A stretch of 64,000 nt of DNA, taken from Acidobacteriota bacterium (lineage in GTDB: Bacteria > Acidobacteriota > Vicinamibacteria > Vicinamibacterales > UBA2999). The notes below the pieces were generated by a model. The model did no database searches. It was not told the origin of the DNA and saw only the letters and a program-made list of their open reading frames with translations. The position numbers were made by a program, and so were the translations under genes. Shown piece after piece: positions 41,338-52,025 of this stretch (the stretch's first letter is position 1; the number at the start of each line of letters is the position of its first letter). The stretch lies in contig JAKFYH010000016.1 of the NCBI GenBank assembly GCA_021730945.1, forward strand, positions 1-64,000, given 5' to 3'.

Positions 41338-43032
41338 CTAGCGGGCCGGTTTTGACTGCACGGTGACCCGGTGACCGCGAATCTGGGTTCGTTTCAGGGC
41401 AGTGATGACGCGTTGGGCCACGTCGTCCGGAATCTCGACCAGCGAGTAGTCGTCGTGAATTTTGATCGCGCCGATCACCCCGGACGGGATCTTGGCTTCG
41501 CCGGCAATTGCACCGACCAGGTCGGCCGGCCGGATACTTTCGTCCTTGCCAACGCTGATGCGCAGCAGGGTCATGGGGCCTTCATCGCGCGGCGCACGGG
41601 CCGGCCGCGCAGCAGCGCGGTCGAAGCCGCGGTCGTCGCGGGGCGGACCGTCATAGGAACGTGATGGCCGTTCATCGGCGAGCGGCACGTCGGCCACCAC
41701 CGTCTTGTCGGCACTGTCGTTGGCCATTGCCACGGCAGCAGCGGCGATGTCGATCAGCTCGAACTCCTGGGCCAGCGACTCGACCAGTTCCTTGGTGTCG
41801 TCGAGTCCGCCCGCGGCGATGCGCTCGCGAAGGGCGTCCTTGGCCGCCTCGAGCCGGCGCTTGCGCAGGTCAGCTTCAGTCGGCAGCTTGCCGATCTCGA
41901 CCTTTTGTTTGGTGAGGCGCTCGACGTACTGCAGGAAGCGCTGCTCGCGCGGCGCCGCCAGCGTGATGGCCACGCCTTCGCGGCCAATGCGTCCGGTGCG
42001 GCCGATGCGGTGCACGTAGACCTCAGGCGCCGTCGGCAGGTCGTAGTTGATCACGTGCGAGACGTGATCGATGTCCAGGCCGCGAGCCGCGACATCGGTG
42101 GCCACCAGGATATCGGCCTTCTCGCTGCGAAACAGCTGCATCACGCGGTCGCGTTGCTTCTGCATCATGCCGCCGTGCAGCGCTTGCGCCCCGTAGCCGT
42201 GCGCGTTCAGGGTGTCGGTGAGCTCATCAACTTCGAGACGCGTGCGGCAGAAGATGATCGCCGACTTCGGGCTCTCGAAATCCAGGATGCGGCTGAGTGC
42301 GCCGGTCTTCTGGCCGCGGCCGACGATGTAGGCGACCTGGCGGACCTGGGGCAGCTTGCCGGGCGCGCGCTTCTCCTGGGCAATCTGCACCTTCTTCGGC
42401 GTCTTGAGGTGCTTGCCGGCAATCGACAGAATCCGCGGCGCGAACGTGGCGGCAAACAGCGCCGTCTGGCGCTCCTTCGGCGTCTCGGCCACGATCAGGT
42501 CGATGTCTTCCGAAAAGCCCATGTCGAGCATTTCGTCGGCTTCGTCCAGCACGAGCATTTCCACCGCCGCGAGGTTCAACGTCTGCCGGCGCAGGTGATC
42601 CAGCACACGGCCGGGCGTGCCCACCACGACCTCGGCGCCGCGGCGCAACGCGCGAATCTGGTGATCCATCGGCGCGCCGCCGTAGACCGGGACCACGTTC
42701 AGGTTCGAGCCCTTGGCGTACTTGTGCAGCGCCTCGGCAACCTGCATGGCAAGTTCGCGCGTCGGCACCAGCACCAGCGCGCGGGCCTTGCCGCGATTGG
42801 TCTTGGTGTCTTCCGACAGCTTATTGAGCAGCGGCAGCGCGAACGCCGCGGTCTTGCCGGTGCCGGTGGCGGCCTGCCCCAGCATGTCGTGGCCGGCGAG
42901 CAATACCGGAATGGCCTCGCGCTGAATTGGTGTGGGTTCTTCGTAGCCCAGTGCCGATACGGCGGCCACCAGGGGCGCGGCGAGTCCGAGCGAAGCGAAA
43001 CCGGACGAGTCGCCGGCAGTTGGGGTCTTCAT
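41338..43032 (-). CDS. DEAD-box RNA helicase (DeaD/CsdA-like)
   Basis: EEPTPIQREAIP, ATGTGKTAAF, LDEADEMLDMGF, HRIGRTGRIGREG; C-terminal DbpA-like RNA-binding region. Confidence 0.95.
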   Translation of the reverse strand: MKTPTAGDSSGFASLGLAAPLVAAVSALGYEEPTPIQREAIPVLLAGHDMLGQAATGTGKTAAFALPLLNKLSEDTKTNRGKARALVLVPTRELAMQVAEALHKYAKGSNLNVVPVYGGAPMDHQIRALRRGAEVVVGTPGRVLDHLRRQTLNLAAVEMLVLDEADEMLDMGFSEDIDLIVAETPKERQTALFAATFAPRILSIAGKHLKTPKKVQIAQEKRAPGKLPQVRQVAYIVGRGQKTGALSRILDFESPKSAIIFCRTRLEVDELTDTLNAHGYGAQALHGGMMQKQRDRVMQLFRSEKADILVATDVAARGLDIDHVSHVINYDLPTAPEVYVHRIGRTGRIGREGVAITLAAPREQRFLQYVERLTKQKVEIGKLPTEADLRKRRLEAAKDALRERIAAGGLDDTKELVESLAQEFELIDIAAAAVAMANDSADKTVVADVPLADERPSRSYDGPPRDDRGFDRAAARPARAPRDEGPMTLLRISVGKDESIRPADLVGAIAGEAKIPSGVIGAIKIHDDYSLVEIPDDVAQRVITALKRTQIRGHRVTVQSKPAR

Positions 43033-43130
43033 GTGAGTTGGTCTCTGTACTTTCGTTGCGATCAAGGTGGAGGCAACCCATTGCCTGTCCGCCGAAGCGC
43101 CGGGCGCGAAGGCGGAGGGTTGCCTGTCGG

Positions 43131-43517
43131 TTATTTCTGTTTGCAGTTGGCCTGCAGCCAATCCGCGTAGGCTTGCTCGGTTATCTGCCCGGATGCGAGG
43201 CCGACCGTCTGTTGGACAGTGGCTTCCTCGGTCGCGGTGAGCTCGAGTCCGTTCATCTCGAGAAACGTTGCCGCCGTCATGAAACCGGTGCGCTTGTTCC
43301 CATCCAGGAACGGATGATTGAGCACGATGCCCGCCGCGTAGCTGGCCGCCATTACCGCCAGTGATTCGGAGCCATAGGCGAAGTGATTCTGCGGCTTGGC
43401 GATTGCCGACAGCAGCATCCCCTCATCCCTGACTCCCGACAGTCCGCCGTGCTGCGACAGCATCATCTCGTGAATGCCGAGGCAGTCTTCACGGTTCAGC
43501 CAAAGCGGCTCATTCAC
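43131..43517 (-). CDS. doc: Fic/Doc family toxin
   Basis: HPFLDGNKRTGFMTA Fic/Doc motif. Confidence 0.9.
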   Translation of the reverse strand: MNEPLWLNREDCLGIHEMMLSQHGGLSGVRDEGMLLSAIAKPQNHFAYGSESLAVMAASYAAGIVLNHPFLDGNKRTGFMTAATFLEMNGLELTATEEATVQQTVGLASGQITEQAYADWLQANCKQK

Positions 43518-43744
43518 TTGGCAAGTTCGCGCAGCGCATTGCGATAGCGGCGGCTGATCTTCTCGGCAATAGCCATCTTGTCGGCGAAAGATGGGTCGCC
43601 AGCGGTCAGCCGGAACGAGCCATCGGCCGCGTCCGTGAGAAACAGCACATCGCCTTCGTCAGCGTTGAGCCGAGCCAGCGCTTCCTTCGGAAGCACCACC
43701 CCCACCGAGTTGCCGATCTTGCGAAGCTTGAGCTCGACGACCAT
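43514..43744 (-). CDS. AbrB/MazE-type antitoxin
   Basis: LRKIGNSVGVVLPKEALARL; overlaps the doc start. Confidence 0.9.
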   Translation of the reverse strand: MVVELKLRKIGNSVGVVLPKEALARLNADEGDVLFLTDAADGSFRLTAGDPSFADKMAIAEKISRRYRNALRELAK

Positions 43745-43810
43745 CAGCCTATTGTATCAACAAATGTTATAACAAACGGATGATTCTGGGGGCCTGGCCC
43801 CATTCATCCA

Positions 43811-46222
43811 CTACTCGTTTCGGAGGGCTACCATGGGGTCGACAGCGGCCGCGCGTCTTGCTGGTAAGTAGCTGGCAACAAAGGCGATAACTGTCAGAAA
43901 CAGCGCGACACCGATGAAGCTGATCGGGTCGCTTGGCGTCACGTTGTAGAGCAGCGAGGCAATCACCCGGGTGATGCCGAACGCACCGATCACTCCCACC
44001 GCGACGCCTATGAGCGCAAGCGTGACGCCCTGCCAGACCACCAGGCGAAGCACGTCGGCTCGCTGCGCGCCAAGCGCCACGCGTACGCCGATCTCCTGCG
44101 TCCGCTGCGCCACGGAGAACGCCAGCACGCCGTAGACGCCGATCCCGGCCAGGAACAACGCCGCCGCGCCGAAGGCCCCGAACATGAAACCGAACAGGCG
44201 GAACTGCCAGAAGCTCGACTGCCGCAGGTCTTCCATGGTTCGCACCTCGAAGATGGCGAGTCCGGTGTCGGCCGCGCGAATGGCGTCGCGGGCGGCGGTG
44301 GCCAGGCCGGCCGGATCGGCTGTCGCCCGAATCACCACGCCCGTGTTGAGCGTCGGCGAGTACGGATACGGCACAAACGCTGCCGGCATGGGCGCGTCGT
44401 CCGTCATGTCGTACGGCTGCACGTCCGGGGCGACGCCAATCACCGTGAACCACTCATCGGCGTCACGATCCGTGAGCCGGAATCGTCCGCCCACCGGGTC
44501 GGTGCCGGGCCACAGTTTCCTGGCCATGGTGTCGTTGATGATGGCCACCGGCGTCCGGCTGGCGCCTTCCGCGTCCGTGAAGTCGCGGCCCGTGAGCATC
44601 GACAGGCCAATCGTCCGGCGGAAGTGCGGCGTCACGGCGATGAACAGAACGCTTGGTTCCTCGCCCTTCGCCACCGTCCGTCCGTCAACGATGGCTTTGC
44701 CTTCACCGCCGCCGCCGCCGAGGGGAACAAAGTTCGAGGCGTACGCGCCGGCCACACCCGGCAGGCTTTCGAGGCGGCGCACGACGTCCTCGGTTCGTTG
44801 CTGTCGCTGCTCGGGCTGCGCATAGGTCTCGCCCGCCATGAAGTACCGCATGGTGAGTAGCGGCGCGGTGTCGAAGCCAGGGCTGGCGGATTGCAGGTTC
44901 AGGAAACTGCGGACGAACAACGACGAGCCGATCAACAGCACGAGGGCGAGCGCCACTTCGGCGACGACCAGGCCATTGCGCACCCGCGCCCGCCGGCCGC
45001 TCTGTCCCGAGCCCCTGGCCCCGTCACGCAACGCCTCGGTCAGGTTCAACCGTCCCGCCTGCAACGCCGGTGCGAGGCCGAACACCAGGCCGGTGAGCGC
45101 TGAGACGAAAAGCGTGTATGCAATCACCCTGGGGCTGATCTCCCAATGGATGTAGTACGGAATGTCATCCGGCGAGATGGCGCCATCGAGCAGCCAGACG
45201 CCTGCGTAGGCGATCGCCAGGCCGAGCGGCGCGGCGGCCAGGCCGAGCAGGACGCACTCAGTCAGCAACTGCCGCACGAGCTGCCCGCGGCCGGCGCCAA
45301 GGGCCGCGCGCACCGAGAACTCGCGCTGCTTGCCGGACGCTCGCGCCAGCATCAGGTTGGCGACGTTGGCGCACGCGATCAGCAGCACCAGCGTCACCGC
45401 GCCCATCATGGTCAGCAACACCAGCCGCACGTCGGCGGGGATGAACTCGGCCGCCAGCGGCCGGGCCATCGCGCTCCAGCCTTCGTTGGTCGACGGAAAC
45501 TGCTCCGCCGTCGTGGCCGCCAATTGCGCCACGTCGGCCCGCGCGTGGCCCAGATCCAAGCCCGGCTTCAGCCGGCCAAACGTAAACAGGCTGCGATTGC
45601 TGCGCGGCTCTTTCTCGGCCACCGGCGCCAACGGTATCCAGACCTTCTGGTTCTCGGGGAAGCTGAATCCCGGTGGCATCACCCCGACCACGGTGTGAGG
45701 ATTGCCATTTAGCAACACGCGCCGCCCCACGATGTCCGCGTCGCCGTTATATCGTCGCCGCCAGACATCGTCGCTGATGATCACCACCGGCTCGGCGCCG
45801 GTGCGATCGTCCTCGGGATTGAAATGCCGGCCGAGCGCCGGCGGCACCCCGAGTGTCGAAAACAGGTCCCAGGTGACCGCAGCGCCGGCATACCGTTCGG
45901 GCTCGGCCCCGTCGGCGAGCGTGATGCTGCGGCCACTGCTGGCCACCAGCGCCGATAACGAGGTGGTCCCCCGCCGCCAGTCGCGCAAGGTCTGGTACGA
46001 CAGGCCTTCGTCCTGCAGGCCATCGCGCGAGAAGACCTCGTTGATGACGAGCAATCGCTCGGCGTCGGCGAAGGGCAGCGACTGAATCAGCACGCCGTCG
46101 ATCACGCTGAACAGCGTGGCGTTGATGCCAATGCCGAGCGCCAGGCAGAGCACGACGATGGCGGTGGTGCCGCGATCGAACCAGAGGCTGCGAATCGCGT
46201 ACTTGATGTCCTGGAACAGCAT
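43811..46222 (-). CDS. MacB/FtsX-type ABC transporter permease (ADOP-like)
   Basis: MLFQDIKYAIRSLWFDRGTTAIVVLCLALGIGINATLFSVIDGVL; C-terminal YLPARRAAAVDPMVALRNE. Confidence 0.93.
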   Translation of the reverse strand: MLFQDIKYAIRSLWFDRGTTAIVVLCLALGIGINATLFSVIDGVLIQSLPFADAERLLVINEVFSRDGLQDEGLSYQTLRDWRRGTTSLSALVASSGRSITLADGAEPERYAGAAVTWDLFSTLGVPPALGRHFNPEDDRTGAEPVVIISDDVWRRRYNGDADIVGRRVLLNGNPHTVVGVMPPGFSFPENQKVWIPLAPVAEKEPRSNRSLFTFGRLKPGLDLGHARADVAQLAATTAEQFPSTNEGWSAMARPLAAEFIPADVRLVLLTMMGAVTLVLLIACANVANLMLARASGKQREFSVRAALGAGRGQLVRQLLTECVLLGLAAAPLGLAIAYAGVWLLDGAISPDDIPYYIHWEISPRVIAYTLFVSALTGLVFGLAPALQAGRLNLTEALRDGARGSGQSGRRARVRNGLVVAEVALALVLLIGSSLFVRSFLNLQSASPGFDTAPLLTMRYFMAGETYAQPEQRQQRTEDVVRRLESLPGVAGAYASNFVPLGGGGGEGKAIVDGRTVAKGEEPSVLFIAVTPHFRRTIGLSMLTGRDFTDAEGASRTPVAIINDTMARKLWPGTDPVGGRFRLTDRDADEWFTVIGVAPDVQPYDMTDDAPMPAAFVPYPYSPTLNTGVVIRATADPAGLATAARDAIRAADTGLAIFEVRTMEDLRQSSFWQFRLFGFMFGAFGAAALFLAGIGVYGVLAFSVAQRTQEIGVRVALGAQRADVLRLVVWQGVTLALIGVAVGVIGAFGITRVIASLLYNVTPSDPISFIGVALFLTVIAFVASYLPARRAAAVDPMVALRNE

Positions 46223-46239
46223 GCCTTGGTAGATACGCG

Positions 46240-47631
46240 TCAGGGCTGGACGGCGTTCGCGTCTCGAGGTCCTTCCGACCGCCCGAACCCGGTGATTACG
46301 GCCAGGATCACGATCGCGACGAGCGCCCAGGAATACACATTGTGAACGCCGGCCTCGAGCGCCGAAATGCGGGGCATGCCCAGGGCGACGCCGGACGCTG
46401 TGGCGTTGGACGACAAGATGGTGGGCAGGAAGTAGGGCAGCAGGAACGGCCACGTGCAGACGGTCAGGTCGAGCAGATTGGCCCGCCGGTACGGCCCAAT
46501 CCCAGCACGAATGCCGGCGGCGCGCGCAAACGGCCCCACCGCCAGAATCGCCACCACGCTATGCGTGGTCAGCAGCACCGCTCCCGACACCGATGCCACC
46601 ATCCAGGTTTCGGTCGCCGCGGCGGTCATGACCCGGTCGCCGGTCGACACCAGGCGCGCCAGCGTGCCGCTGGCCTCGAACCCGGCGACCAGTCCCACCA
46701 GCAGGAACGTGAAGATCGACACCCCGATCCCGCGCTCGAGGCCATCAATGACGATGCTCTCGGCGCTGAAGCTGCCGGGTGCGACTCGCAGAATCTGGTC
46801 GGGTTGGAGCAAGCCCAGCGCCAGGCCCATTACTATGCCGGCGACCGCTCCCGCGATCAGCGATTCGACCAGGTGCCGCTTCAGCAGCAGCATCGTCACG
46901 ACGAGGGCAGGGACCACGATCATCGGCAGCCCGCCCGGGCGGCCAGTCGCGGCCACGAGTGCGTCCTCCGCCAACCCGGAGCTGCCGCCGAATGCCGCAT
47001 AGGCGGCGATCGCCACCAGCGCTGCCGGCGCGACGTACTTGAGCCGCGCGCGCACCGTTCCGGCAATGTCGGTGTTCTGGGTGCCGGCCGAGGCGATGGT
47101 GGTATCGGAGATCGGCGAAATGCTGTCGCCGAACGTTGCGCCACCGAGAATCGCGCCGATCAGCATGGCAGGATCGGCGCCGGTGGCTGCTCCGGCCGGA
47201 TAGAGCAGTGGCGCGGCGATGATGATGGTGCCAAAGCTCGTGCCGGTGGATGTTGCGATCAGGCCACAGATCACAAACGCGGCGGCCACGTAGGCGCCGC
47301 CGTCGACGCCCGCCACGCCGGCCATCCAGACCAGGCTTTCGACAAAACCACTGGCCGAGAGCACGGCGCTCAACACCCCCGCCAGCAGCCACGCCATGAC
47401 CATCAACATGACGATGGGCTGCGCCATGCCGGAGAGCAGTGCATCGCAATAGCGCCGGCGGTCGCCGGCCAGCGCGATCCCCACGGCGATGGCCGCCAGC
47501 AGGATCGGCCAGAAACCACGCTCGTCCGGCGCTCCCATCAAGGCGAGCCATCCGACTCCGGCCAGGAACACGGCGAAGGGCGCCACCGCGCCGGCCACGC
47601 CGCCGCGCATCACGAGAACCGCTTCCGCCAT
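46240..47631 (-). CDS. NhaC family Na+/H+ antiporter
   Basis: ATSTGTSFGTIIIAAPLLYP, GGATFGDSISPISDTTIASAGTQNTD. Confidence 0.92.
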   Translation of the reverse strand: MAEAVLVMRGGVAGAVAPFAVFLAGVGWLALMGAPDERGFWPILLAAIAVGIALAGDRRRYCDALLSGMAQPIVMLMVMAWLLAGVLSAVLSASGFVESLVWMAGVAGVDGGAYVAAAFVICGLIATSTGTSFGTIIIAAPLLYPAGAATGADPAMLIGAILGGATFGDSISPISDTTIASAGTQNTDIAGTVRARLKYVAPAALVAIAAYAAFGGSSGLAEDALVAATGRPGGLPMIVVPALVVTMLLLKRHLVESLIAGAVAGIVMGLALGLLQPDQILRVAPGSFSAESIVIDGLERGIGVSIFTFLLVGLVAGFEASGTLARLVSTGDRVMTAAATETWMVASVSGAVLLTTHSVVAILAVGPFARAAGIRAGIGPYRRANLLDLTVCTWPFLLPYFLPTILSSNATASGVALGMPRISALEAGVHNVYSWALVAIVILAVITGFGRSEGPRDANAVQP

Positions 47632-47650
47632 CGGCGCTATAGTACCTGCC

Positions 47651-47995
47651 ATGAGCGACCGTGACGACAGCTTCGAGCTGTATGACTTGCGCGTGGAAGT
47701 CATCGCGACCGATCGCCCCATGGTGTGCGGCCACGTGGCCGGCGACTACTTCGACGTGCGCGGCGAGAACCTCACGCTCCCGGCCGGCCAGGCGTTCTCC
47801 ATTTACGCCCTGTCGGCGCTGCTGCCCCTGCTGCCGGCGAAGCAGCGGGCCACCCACGCCAACGACTGGATGACGACCGACGCCGAAATCGCGTGTCCCG
47901 ACCCCAATTGCGGCGCGCGGTTTCGCATCACGCGTGTCGGCACGCGGAGGTTTCGCCACGGCGAGGTGACCGCGGTCCCGCTCCCTTCCGCATGA
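47651..47995 (+). CDS. TIGR04076-like hypothetical protein
   Basis: YDLRVEVIATDRPMVCGHVAGDYFDVRGENL; ACPDPNCGARFRI. Confidence 0.7.
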   Translation: MSDRDDSFELYDLRVEVIATDRPMVCGHVAGDYFDVRGENLTLPAGQAFSIYALSALLPLLPAKQRATHANDWMTTDAEIACPDPNCGARFRITRVGTRRFRHGEVTAVPLPSA

Positions 47996-49035
47996 GCATT
48001 TCGCGCATCGCGATCGCGCCGGGCTACACCGTTTCGAGGATTCTCAAGGGCGGGTGGCAGTTGGCCGGCGGCCACGGTTCGATCGATCGGGCCTCGGCCC
48101 TCGATGATATGGCCCGGTTCGTGGACGCGGGCATCACCTCGTTTGACTGCGCCGACATCTACACCGGTGTCGAGGCACTGATCGGCGAGTTCATCCGCGA
48201 GCGCCGGTCCGGTGCTGCGGTTCAGGTCCACACCAAGTACGTGCCCGACCTCGACACGCTGGCGACGGTCACGCGCGCGGATGTCGTGGCCGCGGTCGAT
48301 CGCTCGCTGTCGCGCCTGGGCGTCGGGCAGCTCGACCTGGTGCAGTTCCACTGGTGGAATTACGCCGTGCCACGCTACGTTGAAGTGGCTGGTTGGCTCG
48401 ACGACTGCCGTCGCGCCGGTAAGATCGCGCAGCTAGGCGTCACCAACTTCGATACCGTCCGGCTGCAGGAGCTGCTTGACGCCGGCATCCCCGTCGTCAC
48501 CAACCAGGTGCAGTACTCGGTGATCGATCGGCGGCCGGCGGCGTCGATGACCGCCTTGTGCGCCAAGGCCGGCGTGCAGTTACTGTGCTACGGCGCGGTG
48601 GCCGGAGGGTTCCTGTCGGATCGTTACCTCGGCGCCGCCGCGCCGGCGGCGCCCCTCGACACCCGCTCGCTGGTGAAGTACCGGCTGATCATCGACGAGT
48701 TTGGCGGATGGGACGCCTTTCAGCGCCTCCTCCAGACCCTCCATGCCGTGGCCGACCGTCACGCCGTCACGGCCGGCACCGTGGCGCTACGGTGGGTCAT
48801 GGACCAACCGGGAGTTGCCGGCGTGATCGTTGGCGCCAGGCATGCGAGACACCTGGCCGACTTGGGCCGCGTCGACGCGCTGAGACTGACGGATGGAGAC
48901 CGGACGCAAATTGCCGGGGCCCAGGGCGAGGCGCGGGGCCCGGCCGGCGAGGTCTACGCGCTTGAGCGATTGCCGGGTGGTGCCCACGGGTCGATCATGC
49001 GATATACCCTCAACGCCGGTCCGCGCATCCGCTAG
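47992..49035 (+). CDS. Aldo/keto reductase
   Basis: ITSFDCADIYTGVEALIGEFI, QFHWWNYAVPRYVEVAGWLDD; ATGA overlap. Confidence 0.9.
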   Translation: MSISRIAIAPGYTVSRILKGGWQLAGGHGSIDRASALDDMARFVDAGITSFDCADIYTGVEALIGEFIRERRSGAAVQVHTKYVPDLDTLATVTRADVVAAVDRSLSRLGVGQLDLVQFHWWNYAVPRYVEVAGWLDDCRRAGKIAQLGVTNFDTVRLQELLDAGIPVVTNQVQYSVIDRRPAASMTALCAKAGVQLLCYGAVAGGFLSDRYLGAAAPAAPLDTRSLVKYRLIIDEFGGWDAFQRLLQTLHAVADRHAVTAGTVALRWVMDQPGVAGVIVGARHARHLADLGRVDALRLTDGDRTQIAGAQGEARGPAGEVYALERLPGGAHGSIMRYTLNAGPRIR

Positions 49036-49057
49036 AGTGAATGGCCGGGATTTATCC

Positions 49058-50398
49058 ATGCACATAGTCATTGTCGGCGGCGGCGAGGTGGGTTCGGCGC
49101 TGGCCCGCGCCCTCGCGCCGGATCATGAAGTCTTTGTCATCGATCACGACGCCACCGTCGCTGATCGCTTCACCGCGCTTGATGTCGATTTCATCCAGGG
49201 CAGCGGCACCAGTGAAGACGTGCTGGCCCGCGCCGACGTCAAGAACGCCGACTTCTTCCTCGCCTGCACCGGTCTCGACGAGGTGAATATCGTTGCATGC
49301 GCTATTGCCAACCAGGTCTCCAGTCCCGAAACCATTTGCCTGGTGTCGCGGGCGGACTTCCTGGGTTCGGCCAGTGATGCCGGTCTGGCCCAGTTCGGCA
49401 TCAACCGCGTGTTATGGCCCGAGGCGCAGCTGGCGGTCGACATCGAGCAGGTGGTGACCGCGCCGGGTGCGATCGACGCGGAGGTGCTGGCCGGGGGAGT
49501 TGTGCGGCTGCTCGAGTACAAGCTCGAGGCTTCGTCGCCGCTGGTCGCGGCGCCGGTGGGCAGCCTGCACCTGCCGAAGGGTTCGCTGATTGTCGCGGTC
49601 AAGCGCGCCGGCAAGCTGTTTGTGCCCCGTGGCGCCACCCAGCTGGTGGCGGGCGACAAGATCATCCTGATGGGCACGCCCGAGGCGATGGCCGAGGTCG
49701 AGACGCTCGTGCGCCCCGGTGCCAACCGCGGGAGGCAGCGGGTGACGATCATTGGCGGCGGCGACGTCGGGCTGCAAGTGGCGACCCGGCTCGAGAAGGC
49801 CGGGAACGTGGACGTCCGCATCGTCGAGCGCGGCGAGGAACGCGGCGCCCTGCTGGCCGCGCGGCTGACGCGGACGCTCGTGCTCAACGGCGATGGCACC
49901 GACCTGGAGTTTCTCGAGTCCGAGGATGTCGGTCAAAGCGATGTGCTGGTGTGCGTGATCGACAACGACGAACGCAACCTGCTGGCGTCGTTGCTCGGCC
50001 GCCAGCTCGGCGTGCCGAAGATCGTGACCCGCGTCAGCCGGCCCGGCAATCTGCGACTGTTTGAACGGGTCGGCATCGACGTGGCGCTGTCGGCGCGCGG
50101 CGCGGCGGTGGCGTCGATCCTTCACCAGATCTCCGGCGGCACCTCCAGCCTGCTGGCGGTGCTGGAGCACGGCGAGGCGCGCGTGCTGGAACTGACCGTG
50201 TCACCGGATTTCGTGCCGCGCCAGCTCAAGGGCATTGGCACCCCCGAGGATGTAATCGTCGCGGCGATTCTTCGTGGCGACCACGCGATCGTTCCTCGCG
50301 GTGACGATCGGATTGATCCGGGCGATCGCATCCTGGTCTTTTGTACGCGCGCGGCGGCCGCCAGGGTACTGGCGTACTTCGGCGGCACCGGTGCCTGA
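49058..50398 (+). CDS. trkA: Trk system K+ transporter NAD-binding subunit TrkA
   Basis: MHIVIVGGGEVGSALARALA; two RCK_N/RCK_C repeats. Confidence 0.95.
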   Translation: MHIVIVGGGEVGSALARALAPDHEVFVIDHDATVADRFTALDVDFIQGSGTSEDVLARADVKNADFFLACTGLDEVNIVACAIANQVSSPETICLVSRADFLGSASDAGLAQFGINRVLWPEAQLAVDIEQVVTAPGAIDAEVLAGGVVRLLEYKLEASSPLVAAPVGSLHLPKGSLIVAVKRAGKLFVPRGATQLVAGDKIILMGTPEAMAEVETLVRPGANRGRQRVTIIGGGDVGLQVATRLEKAGNVDVRIVERGEERGALLAARLTRTLVLNGDGTDLEFLESEDVGQSDVLVCVIDNDERNLLASLLGRQLGVPKIVTRVSRPGNLRLFERVGIDVALSARGAAVASILHQISGGTSSLLAVLEHGEARVLELTVSPDFVPRQLKGIGTPEDVIVAAILRGDHAIVPRGDDRIDPGDRILVFCTRAAAARVLAYFGGTGA

Positions 50399-50404
50399 CC
50401 TGCG

Positions 50405-51889
50405 ATGAGACTGTCACTGGTCGTTCACGTCTGCGGGCTGATCACGCGCGTGTTCGGCCTGATGTTCCTGGCCCCGCTCGCGGTGGCGCTGTTCTACGGC
50501 GAGTATCGCGATGCGCTGGGATTCCTGGCCACCGCCGTCACGACCAGCGCCATCGGCTATGCCATGCGCATGGCCGGCGGCCGCGACGCCGAGGAAGCGA
50601 TCGAGCGGATGCGGCGGGTCGAAGGCCTCGCCATTGTCTCGCTGTCGTGGCTGCTGATCGCGGGATTTGCCGCCATCCCGTACGTCTGGGCCGGCCTCAG
50701 CCCGATCAACGCCATGTTCGAGGCGATGTCGGGCCTCACCACCACCGGTGCCACCGTGTTTCGCGACTTCTCGCACTACGGCCGGGCCGTCTTCTTCTGG
50801 CGCTCGATGACGCAGTGGCTGGGCGGCATGGGCGTGATCGCGCTGTTTGTGGCGGTGCTGCCGCGCCTGGCGATCGGCGGCCGCGAGATCTTCTTCGCCG
50901 AAGCATCCGGTCCGGACGACGAGAAGGTCAGTCCGCAGATTCGCCGCACCGCATCGCTACTGTGGCGGGTCTACGCGGGACTCACCCTGGCCGAGACCAT
51001 CGCCCTGCGCCTGGCCGGGTTCTCGTGGTACGACGCCGTCTGCCACGCCTTCACCACCCTCTCGGCGGCCGGCTTCTCACCCAACGCGCAGTCGATTGCC
51101 GGCTACCAGAACCCGGCGGCCGAGTGGGTGATTATCGTCTTCATGTTCCTCGCCGGCGCCAACTTCGCGCTGCAGTACCGCGCGCTGGCCCAGCGCGACT
51201 TCCGCATCTTCAGCCGCGACGAGGAACTGCGGGCCTACACCGGGGTGACGGTGCTGGCGACCCTCGCCCTGATGTACATCCTCGCCGGCAGCATGACCGC
51301 CAGTGACAACCTGCGAACCTCGTTGTTCCAGGTGCTGTCGATCCTCACCACCACCGGCTACGCCAGCGTCGACTTCGAGACCTGGAACCAGCAGGCCAAG
51401 GCGGTGCTGCTCGGCCTGATGTTCATCGGCGGCTGCGCCGGTTCGGCGGGCGGCGGTCCCAAGGTAGTGCGGCACTTGTTGCTGGCGAAGTTCACGATGC
51501 AGGAACTGCGGCGCATGCTGCATCCGCGCGCCATCCTGCCGGTGAAGCTCGGCGGCCGCGTCGTCCAGAACAGCGTGCTCCAGGGCGTGATCGTGTTCTT
51601 CCTGTTCTACCTGCTGACCTTCGCGGTCTGCTCGATCATCGTGATCCTGATGGGCGCCGACATCCTCACCGGCATTTCCGCCGCCGCCGCCACCCTCGGC
51701 AATGTCGGCCCTGGCTTCGGCCAGGTCGGGCCCATGGGCCACTTCGCCGACCTGCACCCGGTCAGCCGGGTCGTCCTGACGCTGGCGATGTGGATCGGGC
51801 GCCTTGAGGTGATTACGGTGCTGGTGATCCTGCGGCCCGAGGCGTGGCGCGAAGGCCGCTGGTTGTCCGGCACTCGCGCGTCGGCGTGA
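50405..51889 (+). CDS. trkH: Trk system K+ transporter TrkH
   Basis: MSGLTTTGATVF, TLSAAGFSPNAQSI, LTTTGYAS pore motifs. Confidence 0.95.
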   Translation: MRLSLVVHVCGLITRVFGLMFLAPLAVALFYGEYRDALGFLATAVTTSAIGYAMRMAGGRDAEEAIERMRRVEGLAIVSLSWLLIAGFAAIPYVWAGLSPINAMFEAMSGLTTTGATVFRDFSHYGRAVFFWRSMTQWLGGMGVIALFVAVLPRLAIGGREIFFAEASGPDDEKVSPQIRRTASLLWRVYAGLTLAETIALRLAGFSWYDAVCHAFTTLSAAGFSPNAQSIAGYQNPAAEWVIIVFMFLAGANFALQYRALAQRDFRIFSRDEELRAYTGVTVLATLALMYILAGSMTASDNLRTSLFQVLSILTTTGYASVDFETWNQQAKAVLLGLMFIGGCAGSAGGGPKVVRHLLLAKFTMQELRRMLHPRAILPVKLGGRVVQNSVLQGVIVFFLFYLLTFAVCSIIVILMGADILTGISAAAATLGNVGPGFGQVGPMGHFADLHPVSRVVLTLAMWIGRLEVITVLVILRPEAWREGRWLSGTRASA

Positions 51890-52025
51890 GGCACCCGCTG
51901 AAACTACTTACGCGCGTCGATGACGGCCCAACGGCCATGCGAGTGCCAATTGGTCGCAGCGTGTGTTCGACGGTGACGCCCAGCAAGGAGAGCCACTACT
52001 GGACGGGAGATAGAATGGCGTCCAC

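Noticed and set aside
46342-47664. 440-aa plus-strand ORF antisense to the NhaC gene
   Set aside because: Shadow ORF with low-complexity charged composition.
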